From: Amphibacillus sediminis NBRC 103570
Lineage (GTDB): Bacteria > Bacillota > Bacilli > Bacillales > Amphibacillaceae
Direction of reading: 5' to 3'
Length of the DNA: 64,000 nt
NCBI RefSeq assembly: GCF_001552275.1
Contig: NZ_BCQW01000002.1
Location: 62,001-126,000, forward strand
Positions within the stretch are counted from its first letter, which is position 1, and every line of letters begins with the position of its first letter. Position numbers and translations under genes: made by a program. Below the pieces are notes generated by a model, which was not told the origin of the DNA, did not search any database, and saw only the letters and a program-made list of their open reading frames with translations. This document shows, in pieces, positions 28,849 through 37,155 of the stretch.

Positions 28849-28894
28849 AAAAGAAGAGTGCAACCTACCAATTATTGGTGATTCCACTCTTTTT
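28849..28894 (+). terminator. Terminator after the AraC-type gene
   Basis: Interrupted stem pairing AAGAGTG and ACCAAT with ATTGGT and CACTCTT, then TTTTT on the plus strand. Confidence 0.8.
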
Positions 28895-28905
28895 AATCTT
28901 GGGTT

Positions 28906-28950
28906 ACTAATCAAATGCGCAAGGGGTATTTACGCATATAGCTTCACTCT
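28906..28950 (+). repeat. Type II repeat, copy 4, left part (interrupted by type I)
   Basis: Reads AATCAAATGCGCAAGGGGTA then TTTACGC, the type II left end. It stops where the type I copy begins at 28951, and the rest of type II resumes at 29204. Confidence 0.8.
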
Positions 28951-29203
28951 ATAAAATGAAATTTCGTTCAGTGGGGGTTTCGACCATACGATGTACTCGT
29001 GAAGACGTTGCAACATGACGTCGCAAACTTAGTCAGCTTCCTCTCTCCCCCACTGAACGTTAGTTGAACCAATCGGTCGTTACTGGCTGTTGGATCTCCC
29101 ACTTAGACATGACGTGTTCCCTTATTTCTTTGAAGTGGGAATCTTACAAAAGCCTTTCGATAGGGCGAGTAATCACAGTCCCAGCCAGTTACACTGCGAT
29201 AAA
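28951..29203 (+). repeat. Type I structured repeat, copy C, inserted in a type II copy
   Basis: Full-length copy. The outer stem is GTTCAGTGGGGG (28966-28977) with CCCCCACTGAAC (29047-29058), a perfect 12-bp pairing. Further pairs: TACTGGCTG with CAGCCAGT, TCCCACTT with AAGTGGGA. Ends TTACACTGCGATAAA. Confidence 0.9.
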
Positions 29204-29350
29204 TTCCAGCTATAAATTTCCGTTGAAAATTTGTGGCCCGTCGGTGGCTTTAAGTTTTATTCAGACCAGAGTTTGAACTCCCATTGAATAGCAAACAAAT
29301 ATACTTTTATCTCACGACTTTTAGAAGCAGGAGCCATCTACCTGCTGAAT
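29204..29350 (+). repeat. Type II repeat, copy 4, right part
   Basis: Starts with AAATTTCCGTTGAAAATTTG after a short junction, then the CAGAGTTTGAACTC hairpin and an ATCTCACGAC...end variant that reads ACCTGCTGAATG. Ends about 11 bp beyond the ddl stop codon. Confidence 0.8.
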
Positions 29351-29360
29351 GTAGCTAGAC

Positions 29361-30461
29361 TCATTCAAAGAAATTATTCTTTAGTTTCGACTTGCGCTCA
29401 TGACGTTCAAATGCTAATTCAATTAGTCGATCAATCAAATTAGGATAGTCAACACCCGTTAAACTCCAAAGTTTTGGGTACATGCTGATCCTAGTAAATC
29501 CAGGAATGGTATTAACTTCATTGACGACTAATTCTCCGTCTTCCTTCAAAAAGAAGTCGATTCGTGCCATTCCCTCACAATCTAAAATTTTAAATACTTG
29601 TAATGCTACTGCTCGAACCTTTTCTGTCTGCTCGGTTGAAAGCTTTGCAGGGGCTGATAAAATTGCACCCGTTTCATCAATGTATTTAGATTCGTAGGAA
29701 TAAAATTCAGTCTGTGGTAAGATTTCTCCAGGTAATGAAGCTTCAGGACTTTCATTTCCGAGTACAGCACATTCAATTTCACGACCAATGATTGCCTGTT
29801 CGATAATTAATTTGTCATCAAAGATAAAAGCCTCTCTAATTCCTTGTTCAAACTCCGTTTTCGTGTTAACTTTGCTAACACCAACAGATGAGCCTTGACT
29901 AGCTGGCTTAATAAACAATGGTAACCCCAATTGTTCTTTGACCTTGTCAAATGAGATCTGCTCTAACTGATGTTTCTTATAAACTAAGCCATTAGCAACA
30001 GACAGCCCAGCCTGCTTCAACAGCCTTTTGGTAAAATCCTTATCCATACTTGCAGCTGAACCCAATAAGTCCACACCAACAAATGGAAGATTTAGTGTTC
30101 TCAATAATCCTTGCAGGCTACCATCTTCCCCTAAAGTACCATGTACTACTGGAAAAATAACATCAACTTGTGCTATTGGCTGATTTGTTGCCAAATTAAT
30201 CAGTTGAGCCCTGCTTTCTCCTGGCACAACTGCCACACGTTGATCAGTATGATTTAAGCGAATTTTTTTGGGATCATCTGCATTAATTAAATAGGTGTCT
30301 GGGTCATTTAGATGCCATTTTCCTTCTTTATCAACCCCGATAAGGACAATCTGATATTTCTCTTGATCGATTGCATCAACAATATTTTTTGCAGATTGAA
30401 GTGAAACCTCGTGTTCTGCAGACTTGCCACCAAACATAATCGCTACCGTTTTTTTTTCCAT
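29361..30461 (-). CDS. ddl: D-alanine--D-alanine ligase
   Basis: ATP-grasp enzyme making D-Ala-D-Ala for cell-wall precursors in the cytoplasm. 366 aa, the longer DdlA/VanA-like form. Motifs: MFGGKSAEHEVSLQSAKNI at the start, HGTLGEDGSLQGLLRTLNLP near 105, KPASQGSSVGVSKV near 180, and NEVNTIPGFTRISMYPKLW near 315. The Tyr/Lys/Phe-type specificity loop is not decided by eye. ATG with AAGGAG upstream. The DUF4064 gene lies just upstream on the same strand, 23 bp away. Confidence 0.96.
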   Translation of the reverse strand: MEKKTVAIMFGGKSAEHEVSLQSAKNIVDAIDQEKYQIVLIGVDKEGKWHLNDPDTYLINADDPKKIRLNHTDQRVAVVPGESRAQLINLATNQPIAQVDVIFPVVHGTLGEDGSLQGLLRTLNLPFVGVDLLGSAASMDKDFTKRLLKQAGLSVANGLVYKKHQLEQISFDKVKEQLGLPLFIKPASQGSSVGVSKVNTKTEFEQGIREAFIFDDKLIIEQAIIGREIECAVLGNESPEASLPGEILPQTEFYSYESKYIDETGAILSAPAKLSTEQTEKVRAVALQVFKILDCEGMARIDFFLKEDGELVVNEVNTIPGFTRISMYPKLWSLTGVDYPNLIDRLIELAFERHERKSKLKNNFFE

Positions 30462-30484
30462 CTTTCTACTCCTTATCTAAATCT

Positions 30485-30916
30485 CTAAGAAACAATTTCC
30501 TGAGGCTTTGGCTTTCTAAACAATGCCATGGCTCCAGCGATGGCATATAACATGCCACCAAATAAAGAAATACCGAATTGAAGAAAACCGATTATTAAAC
30601 CTAGTGCAAGTAGTACGATACCTGCTGGCTTCGGTCTTTTATTACCTTTCAACATAATGGCTGATAAAACACCTGCAACTATAGCAATAACTGCAATAGC
30701 AATCATAAGAATCGCGCCTCTCGATATCGTTTCTAAAAACTCTGCATACTCAGGCATCTCTTCGACTGCAAACTCTAATTTCATCTCATTATATAGATTT
30801 GATACTGCACTTTCATCATTTTTTACAGCCATCATACTAATGCCTAACACACAAAAAAAGGCAAAGATAATCGCACCAAGTGTAATTAAAATTATTTCAA
30901 TTTTCCTTTTAATCAT
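30485..30916 (-). CDS. DUF4064 small membrane protein
   Basis: 143-aa membrane protein of unknown role. Four hydrophobic segments: IILITLGAIIFAFFCVLGISMM near 7-28, a second near 68-90 (AILMIAIAVIAIVAGVLSAI), and two closely spaced toward the C-terminus (GIVLLALGLIIGFLQFGISL, GGMLYAIAGAMALF). The acidic extracytoplasmic loop lies between the first two. The pattern fits DUF4064. GAGGAGCT precedes the ATG. It sits 23 bp before ddl and may share its transcript. Confidence 0.75.
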   Translation of the reverse strand: MIKRKIEIILITLGAIIFAFFCVLGISMMAVKNDESAVSNLYNEMKLEFAVEEMPEYAEFLETISRGAILMIAIAVIAIVAGVLSAIMLKGNKRPKPAGIVLLALGLIIGFLQFGISLFGGMLYAIAGAMALFRKPKPQEIVS

Positions 30917-31028
30917 GTCGTACTAGCTCCTCTCAGAATACTCTGTATTTATTCTAACATAGTCGTATGCCCTGCACTAATATTTTCTCTATTTCATTAA
31001 AATTAATCGATAATGACTAAACAAAAAA

Positions 31029-31128
31029 GGAAAGCGTTTACTTGATTTTTTTCACAAAAAAGACTTGAATTTTCTGAAAAATGGAGATATGATAATTTAC
31101 ATAACTTAATGTGTTAACTATCCTTACA
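31029..31128 (+). promoter_or_regulatory. glnK-amtB promoter with GlnR/TnrA box and cre-like site
   Basis: -35 TTGAAT (31065-31070) and -10 TATGAT (31088-31093) are 17 nt apart. TGTTAACTATCCTTACA (31112-31128) fits the GlnR/TnrA TGTNAN7TNACA-type box with two mismatches and lies just after the likely start of transcription, suggesting repression under nitrogen excess. GGAAAGCGTTTACT (31029-31042) is a cre-like sequence upstream. Confidence 0.65.
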
Positions 31129-31147
31129 TGAAAGGGGAGTCATATCT

Positions 31148-31489
31148 TTGAAAAAGATTGAAGCGATTATTCGACCAGAGAAATTCCAATCATTACGAGA
31201 TGCACTGGCTGATATTGGTGTAGGTGGTATTACAGTTACTGAAGTCGCTGGTACCGGTAAGCAAAAAGGGCAAACCGGAGTGTTTCGCGGCACAAGTTTT
31301 GAGGTCAAGGTATTGCCAAAGATAAAGATTGAGTTGGTTGTGCCTGAATCGAAAACGAATGAAATTATTGATCTAATTATTGAAAAATGTAGTACCGAGA
31401 AGATCGGTGACGGGAAAATCTTTGTCTATCCTGTAGAAGATGCCATTCGCATCCGGACAGGTGAGCGCGGACGGGAAGCTGTTCTTTAA
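31148..31489 (+). CDS. glnK: Nitrogen regulatory protein P-II
   Basis: 113-aa trimeric signal protein that senses 2-oxoglutarate and ATP/ADP and gates the ammonium channel. N-terminus MKKIEAIIRPEKFQSLRDAL, the T-loop region KQKGQTGVFRGTSFEVKVLP, and the B-loop EKIGDGKIFVYPVEDAIRIRTGERG are all in place. At the position of the uridylylated Tyr51 the loop has Phe (RGTSF), so uridylylation is impossible, consistent with Gram-positive relatives. The amtB gene follows 20 nt later. Confidence 0.95.
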   Translation: MKKIEAIIRPEKFQSLRDALADIGVGGITVTEVAGTGKQKGQTGVFRGTSFEVKVLPKIKIELVVPESKTNEIIDLIIEKCSTEKIGDGKIFVYPVEDAIRIRTGERGREAVL

Positions 31490-31509
31490 AAATGAAAAGG
31501 AGGATTCAT

Positions 31510-32871
31510 ATGTTTAAGAAAGTTGCACTTTTATTTTTTATCGGTTTCTTACTAGCATCTCCTATATATGCTGCAGAAGCAGGTGAGGTTGCGTCTATAG
31601 ATGCCTTAAATATGATGTGGATTATGCTCGCAGCATTTTTAGTATTCTTTATGCATGCTGGTTTCGCAATGGTCGAATCTGGCTTCACACGAGCAAAAAA
31701 CTCTGTCAACATTATAATGAAAAACTTTTTAACCATTAGTATTGGACCAATCCTTTACTTTTTAGTTGGCTATGGTATTATGTTCGGTGCATCAGCTGGC
31801 TCAGTTATTGGATCTGATAGCTTTCTGTTAATGGGTGTTGATGACATCGGCTTCTTTGTCTTTCAAGCTATGTTCGTGGCTACATGTGCTACCATCGTTT
31901 CTGGTGCAGTAGCAGAGCGAATGAAGCTGGGCATGTACTGTTTAATCGTTTTAGCGATGACTAGTATCGTTTATCCAGTAGTAGGGCATTGGATTTGGGC
32001 TGATGGCTGGTTAGCTAATCTAGGCTTTAGTGACTTTGCCGGTTCAACAGTCGTTCACTTAACTGGTGCAGTTGCCGCCATCACCGTCCTTTTATTTCTC
32101 GGACCAAGAATCGGCAAATATACAGGTAATAAAGTTAATGTTATCCCTGGCCACAGCATCCCAATGGGAGCGTTAGGTGTATTTATTTTATGGTTAGGTT
32201 GGTTCGGCTTTAATGGTGGAAGTACGTTAGAGGCTGATCCTAACCTAGTACCGTTAGTCATTGCCACTACTTTATTTTCAAGTGCCGCCGCTGTTCTATC
32301 GACTGCACTTTACTCGGTCATTCGCTTCAAACAACTTGATGCTTCGCTAGTGTTAAACGGTGCCTTAGCAGGCTTAGTTGGTATTACTGCAGGGACTGCA
32401 GAGATTTCTATAGTAGGTTCAATTATTGTCGGATTAATCTCTGGTGTCATTCTAGTAGAAGGCATTACCTTTATCGACACTAAACTTAAAATTGATGATC
32501 CAGTAGGTGCAACTACCGTTCACGGAATCTGTGGGATTTGGGGAACTATAGCAATTGGTTTCTTCTCTGTCGATACCGGTTTATTCTATGGCTTCGGCTT
32601 AAATCAATTAGGGATTCAAGCACTAGGTGTGATCAGTGTTATCGCCTGGACTTCACTAACTGTAGGTACATTCACATATTTACTAACTAAATTTAGTTCA
32701 ATACGTGTTGAAGAAGAAGAGGAAGTTAACGGACTAGACACATCAGAACACAGTGTTAATGCTTATGAATTCAAAGATACATTAGGTAGTAAAGAAACGA
32801 TTCCGAGTCATGGTGAACTTGGCTTAGCTGATCGTTTAAACAACCTATCCGAGAGCAAAGTGCCTTCCTAA
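31510..32871 (+). CDS. amtB: Ammonium transporter
   Basis: 453-aa membrane channel with a cleavable signal peptide (FLLASPIYAAEA) and about eleven transmembrane helices. Family blocks: FMHAGFAMVESGFTRAKNSVN, AMFVATCATIVSGAVAERMK, STVVHLTGAVAAITVLLFLG, and the pore region DDPVGATTVHGICGIWGTIA. An unusual hydrophilic tail of about 60 residues (VEEEEEVNGLDTSEHS) extends into the cytoplasm. ATG 31510 has AAAGGAGGA at 6 nt. Co-transcribed with glnK, its usual partner. Confidence 0.95.
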   Translation: MFKKVALLFFIGFLLASPIYAAEAGEVASIDALNMMWIMLAAFLVFFMHAGFAMVESGFTRAKNSVNIIMKNFLTISIGPILYFLVGYGIMFGASAGSVIGSDSFLLMGVDDIGFFVFQAMFVATCATIVSGAVAERMKLGMYCLIVLAMTSIVYPVVGHWIWADGWLANLGFSDFAGSTVVHLTGAVAAITVLLFLGPRIGKYTGNKVNVIPGHSIPMGALGVFILWLGWFGFNGGSTLEADPNLVPLVIATTLFSSAAAVLSTALYSVIRFKQLDASLVLNGALAGLVGITAGTAEISIVGSIIVGLISGVILVEGITFIDTKLKIDDPVGATTVHGICGIWGTIAIGFFSVDTGLFYGFGLNQLGIQALGVISVIAWTSLTVGTFTYLLTKFSSIRVEEEEEVNGLDTSEHSVNAYEFKDTLGSKETIPSHGELGLADRLNNLSESKVPS

Positions 32872-32931
32872 GCACAACCACTTAACGATGGATACGAATC
32901 TTTTTCCTCCTGTTTGATCATGATAAAGTGT

Positions 32932-33167
32932 TTGTTCAGTGGGGTTTTCAACGCATAGGATGTGCTCGTGCAGACGTTGTGACCATGACGTCGCTTAGTC
33001 AGCTTCCTCTCTCCCCCACTGAACGTTAGTTGAACCATCGGGCCGTTACTGGCTGTTGGATCTCCCACTTAGACATGACTTGTTCCCTCATTTCTTGAAG
33101 CAGGAGTCTTACAAAAGCCCTTCGATGGGGCGAGTAATCGCAGCCCCAGCCAGTTACACTGAGATAA
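32932..33167 (+). repeat. Type I structured repeat, copy D
   Basis: Starts GATAAAGTGTTTGTTCAGTG and ends TTACACTGAGATAA. The CGATGGGGCGAGTAATCGC block, the GTTCAGTGGGG / CCCCACTGAAC stem, and TACTGGCTG / CAGCCAGT are all kept. Fills the gap between amtB and the DJ-1-like gene. Confidence 0.9.
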
Positions 33168-33202
33168 CATTAATAGCTAAATATCAAATGGATAGCCTCT
33201 TG

Positions 33203-33727
33203 CTATTGTCCCGCTAAATGGTCAGCTACCGCCTTCACATAGAATGGTAAATCAGGTGGTCGGCGACTTGAAATAATATGGCCATCAACGACTACTGCTT
33301 CATTAAACCAATTTGCGCCAGCATTAGTCATATCATCTTTAATGCCTGGTGTACTTGTGACATTAACCCCCTTAAGGATATCAGCTGAAATCAAGACCCA
33401 GCCGGCATGACAAATTTGACCGATCGTTTTCTTGGTTTGATCAAAGTGTCTCACGATCGCTAAGACATCGTCATAGCGTCTAAGTTTATCCGGAGCCCAT
33501 CCTCCAGGCACTAACAAAGCATCATATTGACTTGCTTCAATGTTGGAAAAACTGACATCAGACTTAGCGGGTACACCATACTTCCCTTTGTAAACCTTAT
33601 CTGCCTCTAAAGCTGCTAAATCGACTACTGCTCCTTCTTCCTGTAAGCGTAAGACTGGATACCACAACTCTAAATCTTCAAAATCTTCCTCTAACAATGC
33701 CAACACTTTTTTCCCTTTTAATCGCAT
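33203..33727 (-). CDS. DJ-1/PfpI-family protein (YhbO/PfpI-like)
   Basis: 174-aa cytoplasmic protein of the class I glutaminase-like superfamily. The nucleophile elbow is IGQICHAGW near residue 105, with DALLVPGGWAPDKLR near 70 and EEDFEDLELWYPVLRL near 15. Relatives act as glyoxalase III-type or protein deglycase stress enzymes, or were named intracellular proteases. ATG 33727 is preferred to the TTG one codon before it by spacing to GAGGAGGGG. Monocistronic, between the thiamine genes and a type I repeat. Confidence 0.85.
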   Translation of the reverse strand: MRLKGKKVLALLEEDFEDLELWYPVLRLQEEGAVVDLAALEADKVYKGKYGVPAKSDVSFSNIEASQYDALLVPGGWAPDKLRRYDDVLAIVRHFDQTKKTIGQICHAGWVLISADILKGVNVTSTPGIKDDMTNAGANWFNEAVVVDGHIISSRRPPDLPFYVKAVADHLAGQ

Positions 33728-33775
33728 CAATATCCCCTCCTCGAGATGGTACTAGTATACTTACCTTAATCACCT

Positions 33776-34426
33776 TTACTCAAACATTTTGCTCTCATGA
33801 CGAAATTGCTTTGCTGCTTGAAACGGATTCTCTGCCATACTAATAGCAGAGATAATTGATACACCATCTGCTCCAGCCTGCCTAATCTCGGATACATTCG
33901 TTGCTGAGATACCTCCAATAGCAACAATCGGGAGGTTATTTACAGCTTTTCTAATCCTGACAATCCCCTCTAGTCCAATTGGTTGTTTGGCATCCTTTTT
34001 GGTGCTTGTTTGAAAGATTGGTCCCACCCCAATATAATCCGCTTGATCACGCAAGGCCTGAACTGCTTCTACGACTGAAGTGGCCGACACTCCAATGAAA
34101 GTGTCTTTGGTTAGTTTCTGTCTAATGGAGTAAATGGATTCATCCTCCTGTCCCACATGAATCCCATCAGCATTTAATTCAATAGCCAAATCAACATCAT
34201 CATTAACTACAAAGGGAACACGGTATTTTTTACATCGCTTTTGCATCGCTTGTGCCAACTCTTTTTTGGCAGTGCCTTGTTTGGCTCCCAGCCCTTTTTC
34301 ACGAAATTGAAAGCAGGTGATGCCGCCTTGGAGGGCCCTTTCTAAAATAATAAGCGGATCCCGTCCAGCTGTATCCTTACTTCCTAGTATGAAGTAAGCA
34401 TCTAGATACCTCCGGCTAAATTTCAT
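33776..34426 (-). CDS. thiE: Thiamine-phosphate synthase
   Basis: Couples HMP-PP and HET-P to thiamine monophosphate. A 216-aa TIM-barrel protein with ITCFQFREKGLGAKQG near residue 36, VNDDVDLAIELNADGIHVGQ near 75, IGVSATSVVEAVQA near 110, and GVGPIFQTSTKKDAKQPIGL near 140, then AIGGISATNVSEIRQAGADGV. All catalytic blocks are in place. Overlaps thiM by 4 nt; last gene of thiD-thiM-thiE under the TPP riboswitch. Confidence 0.95.
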   Translation of the reverse strand: MKFSRRYLDAYFILGSKDTAGRDPLIILERALQGGITCFQFREKGLGAKQGTAKKELAQAMQKRCKKYRVPFVVNDDVDLAIELNADGIHVGQEDESIYSIRQKLTKDTFIGVSATSVVEAVQALRDQADYIGVGPIFQTSTKKDAKQPIGLEGIVRIRKAVNNLPIVAIGGISATNVSEIRQAGADGVSIISAISMAENPFQAAKQFRHESKMFE

Positions 34427-35226
34427 TTAAATTCACCCTTACTTGTGATATTTAATCGTTCAATAACGTCCTGACTAGTCGTATAGGATAAGGCATCTAA
34501 AAACCTATATTGAAATTGCCCCGGTAACTTAGCTTGCTTTGCTGCCTGCTCAGCAGCAATTGTATAATAAGCAATGGCTGCAGTAGCCGCATCGATGGTT
34601 GACGATTCAACAGCTAAAAAAGCAGCCACAACAGCACTGAGCAAACATCCTGTTCCCGTTACTTTCGTTAAGAGGCTTGTCCCATTATTGATCAATACAT
34701 ACTGATGATCAGCTGCAATGATATCTTCTTTTCCTGTTATTAAAACGGATTGCTTTAAATTTTCCAAGGCCGTTTTGGCTACCGCTTTAAGATCTATTTC
34801 TCCAGACGAATCGACCCCTCTAACTTTGGCATCGATACCTGCTAATTGACTAACTTCTCCTGCATTCCCTCGAATAATGGCTATATCAACTTGCTCCAAA
34901 ATACGCTTTGTTGATTCGGTTCGAAATGTTGTTGCCCCGACCCCAACTGGGTCTAAAACAACAGGAATTCCTTTCTCGTTAGCAGCTTGTCCTGCGATTA
35001 GCATGGCCTCGACAAGCTCTTCTGTTAAGGTTCCGATGTTTAAAACCAAAGCATCCGCGTTTTGTGCCATTTCAGCAACTTCACGACGATCATGAGCCAT
35101 GACAGGGGCTGCACCCAAAGCATAAAGCCCATTAGCTGTAAAATTCATCACCACCTGATTGGTGATATTATGGACCAGTGGCTGTGTTTCTTTAACCCGT
35201 TCAATTATTGCTGCGACCCTATCCAT
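34423..35226 (-). CDS. thiM: Hydroxyethylthiazole kinase
   Basis: Salvage kinase phosphorylating HET. 267 aa: VHNITNQVVMNFTANGLYALG near residue 20 and APVMAHDRREVAEMA after it, VVLDPVGVGATTFRT near 115, and the anion hole VTGTGCLLSAVVAAF near 190. I start at ATG 35226 (MDRVAAIIERV), since the upstream GTG overlaps the AAAGGAG site. It lies 8 bases inside the thiD 3' end, so the two are coupled. Part of a salvage-oriented thiamine operon; thiC and thiG are not here. Confidence 0.94.
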   Translation of the reverse strand: MDRVAAIIERVKETQPLVHNITNQVVMNFTANGLYALGAAPVMAHDRREVAEMAQNADALVLNIGTLTEELVEAMLIAGQAANEKGIPVVLDPVGVGATTFRTESTKRILEQVDIAIIRGNAGEVSQLAGIDAKVRGVDSSGEIDLKAVAKTALENLKQSVLITGKEDIIAADHQYVLINNGTSLLTKVTGTGCLLSAVVAAFLAVESSTIDAATAAIAYYTIAAEQAAKQAKLPGQFQYRFLDALSYTTSQDVIERLNITSKGEFK

Positions 35227-36052
35227 GGTGATGTTCACTCCTTTGACTCGGTAGCCCCTTTAAGCGATAGCCCCAGTGATTGGTTGGTCCATTTCCTATT
35301 CCTAAATTAAGCGGGTAACGGATCGCATCCGTAATAAATTGCTTAGCGATCCTAACAGCATCAAAGCAGTCTAATCCTTTTGCTAATTCTGCTGTAATAG
35401 CTGCTGCAAAGGTACACCCCGTGCCATGGGTATGTACGGTCTCAAATCGATCCGCTGTTAAATATTCAATTGTTTTGCCATTATAAAAAATATCAGTTGC
35501 CCCATCCGAAAGGTGTCCCCCTTTTACAACGGCAGACTTTGCCCCTAATTGATCGACTATTTTTCGTGCAGCACGTTCCATCTCTTTAAATGTACTGATC
35601 TTCTCTTCAATCAATAATTCCGCTTCGGGTATATTTGGCGTAACTACTGTAGCTAATGGCACTAATAAGCGACGAATGATCGCCTGAGATTCTTTTTCGA
35701 TTAGTTCATCTCCACTAGTAGCTACCATTACCGGATCTAACACATAAGAAATATCGGGGAAGCGTGCCAAATAATCAGCAATAAGCTCAATCATCGATGA
35801 TTTTGCGATCATACCTGTTTTTATCGCATCTGGTCTAATATCCGTCATGACACTGTCAAGCTGTTTGTCAATAAAGTCAATGGGCATGTGAGCAACAGCC
35901 TGGACACCGGTTGTATTTTGAGCAACTGCTGAAGTTAGCACACTCATCCCATATACCTCACGCTCTTGAAACGTTTTTAAATCTGCCTGAATCCCAGCGC
36001 CACCAGTAGGATCAGTACCTGCAATCGTTAAAGCTGTTTTTACACTAACCAT
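35219..36052 (-). CDS. thiD: Hydroxymethylpyrimidine / phosphomethylpyrimidine kinase
   Basis: Two-step phosphorylation of HMP. 277-aa ribokinase-fold protein: ALTIAGTDPTGGAGIQADLK at the start, VLTSAVAQNTTGVQAVAH near 38, VLDPVMVATSGDELI near 105, and the anion hole HTHGTGCTFAAAITAELAKG near 210. The usual GSDPSGGAG is GTDPTGGAG here. First gene of the thiamine operon, preceded by the TPP riboswitch; ATG with GGAGG at 8 nt. Confidence 0.95.
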   Translation of the reverse strand: MVSVKTALTIAGTDPTGGAGIQADLKTFQEREVYGMSVLTSAVAQNTTGVQAVAHMPIDFIDKQLDSVMTDIRPDAIKTGMIAKSSMIELIADYLARFPDISYVLDPVMVATSGDELIEKESQAIIRRLLVPLATVVTPNIPEAELLIEEKISTFKEMERAARKIVDQLGAKSAVVKGGHLSDGATDIFYNGKTIEYLTADRFETVHTHGTGCTFAAAITAELAKGLDCFDAVRIAKQFITDAIRYPLNLGIGNGPTNHWGYRLKGLPSQRSEHHHG

Positions 36053-36145
36053 TCAAAATCCTCCCTTTTCATATTATTATTTTTACAAGCACACTAAGTT
36101 ATTACTTTCCCTCTTTCTGACTTATTAAGCTTTTACAAAATTACA

Positions 36146-36174
36146 AAAAGCCGCTCCAAATACATGGAGCAGCT
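36146..36174 (-). terminator. Terminator of the TPP riboswitch
   Basis: Minus strand AGCTGCTCC / GGAGCGGCT stem followed by TTTTT, between the aptamer and thiD; likely the ligand-controlled terminator. Confidence 0.85.
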
Positions 36175-36202
36175 CTCTTCACCTTTAATATATATAAAGA
36201 AT

Positions 36203-36298
36203 ACAGCTCCACTTTCCTACGTTGGTGCTAACCAAATCAGGTTCAAAGGGACCAAAGAGTCAACTCTTTATCTCAGCAAATAATGCGCCCCTAGTGGA
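36203..36298 (-). ncRNA. TPP riboswitch (THI element)
   Basis: On the minus strand: CTAGGGGCGC, GCTGAGATAAAGAG, CCCTTTGAACCTGATTTGG, TTAGCACCAACGTAGGAAAG. These are the diagnostic segments of the thi-box aptamer in order. Located about 150 nt before thiD with a terminator between, so thiamine pyrophosphate should repress thiD-thiM-thiE. Confidence 0.97.
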
Positions 36299-36357
36299 TC
36301 TAAGATTATTAAATTGTAATTATACTAAACCATGAAGTCAATAAGCTGTCAACTAAA

Positions 36358-36516
36358 ATCAAATGCGCCTATCGAGATTCGCTCGATAAAAAACTCCAGT
36401 GAAAATCAACGGCATCCGCCAGAGGGTTTAGCTTTACTCAGCCGAGACCGAATGGAAGACAAATAGGTATTCATCTTACTACTTATAGCAGTAGTGGGAG
36501 ACTTTTGTTAAAGTTA
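36358..36516 (+). repeat. Type II structured repeat, copy 5
   Basis: Starts ATCAAATGCGCCTATCGAG, has AGTGAAAATCAACGGCATCC, a short AGCCGAGACCGAATGG variant of the GC hairpin, GACAAATAGGTATTCATCTT and ACTACT...AGTAGTGGGAGAC. Its final TTAA coincides with the stop codon of the signal peptidase gene on the other strand. Confidence 0.85.
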
Positions 36517-37053
36517 ATGCTTAATTGGCCCAATTACCTGAATGGGCCAAATTCTAAATACAACTTCTCCAATTATTGAATCCTCGTTAATAACACCAAA
36601 TGAACGACTATCCCGACTAATCGGACGATTATCCCCAAGAACAAAATACGTTCCATCAGGTACGACTTGATAGCCATAATCTGCTTCCAGATCAAAATCT
36701 TGGGTAAAGATTTGCCCTTCAGCTAGCTGACTTTTAAAATCATCAAGATAGCTTTCTTCATACGGTTCATCATTAATATAGAGGGTATCATTTTCAATAA
36801 CAATTCGATCACCTGGCAAGCCTATTACTCTTTTGACATAATTGTCATCGGTGTCAGGTGATACAAATGCAATTTCATCAAAGCGATCTATTGAACTTAT
36901 CTTACTAATAATAATCCGATCTCCTTCATGAAGGTTCGGAAGCATCGAGTCACCTTTTACAATAGAAGGTTCCATTATAAAGTGTCTTACACCAAATACA
37001 ATTAGCAGTGCAATAATAATTGCTTTTAACCAAGATATAATTTCTTTTACCAT
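36514..37053 (-). CDS. Signal peptidase I
   Basis: Removes signal peptides at the outer face of the membrane. About 179 aa: an N-terminal helix (WLKAIIIALLIVFGVRHFI) followed by the catalytic Ser in VKGDSMLPNLHEGDRI and the Lys in NYVKRVIGLPGDRI. Box E is FVLGDNRPISRDSRSFG. This is the single-helix Bacillus Sip type. The start may be ATG 37053 or ATG 37062; the former has better spacing from AAGGATG. The stop overlaps a type II repeat end. Confidence 0.92.
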   Translation of the reverse strand: MVKEIISWLKAIIIALLIVFGVRHFIMEPSIVKGDSMLPNLHEGDRIIISKISSIDRFDEIAFVSPDTDDNYVKRVIGLPGDRIVIENDTLYINDEPYEESYLDDFKSQLAEGQIFTQDFDLEADYGYQVVPDGTYFVLGDNRPISRDSRSFGVINEDSIIGEVVFRIWPIQVIGPIKH

Positions 37054-37155
37054 GTATGCCATCCTTTTCCTTGCAATTATAATCAATAGTATTATTATAC
37101 GACTCTCCCGTTATAATTGCCACAAATCTACTAAAAAAGCGTCATCTAGTTTCAT

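Noticed and set aside
29064-29276. 70-codon plus-strand open frame
   Set aside because: Lies across type I copy C and the type II right part; composed of repeat sequence only.
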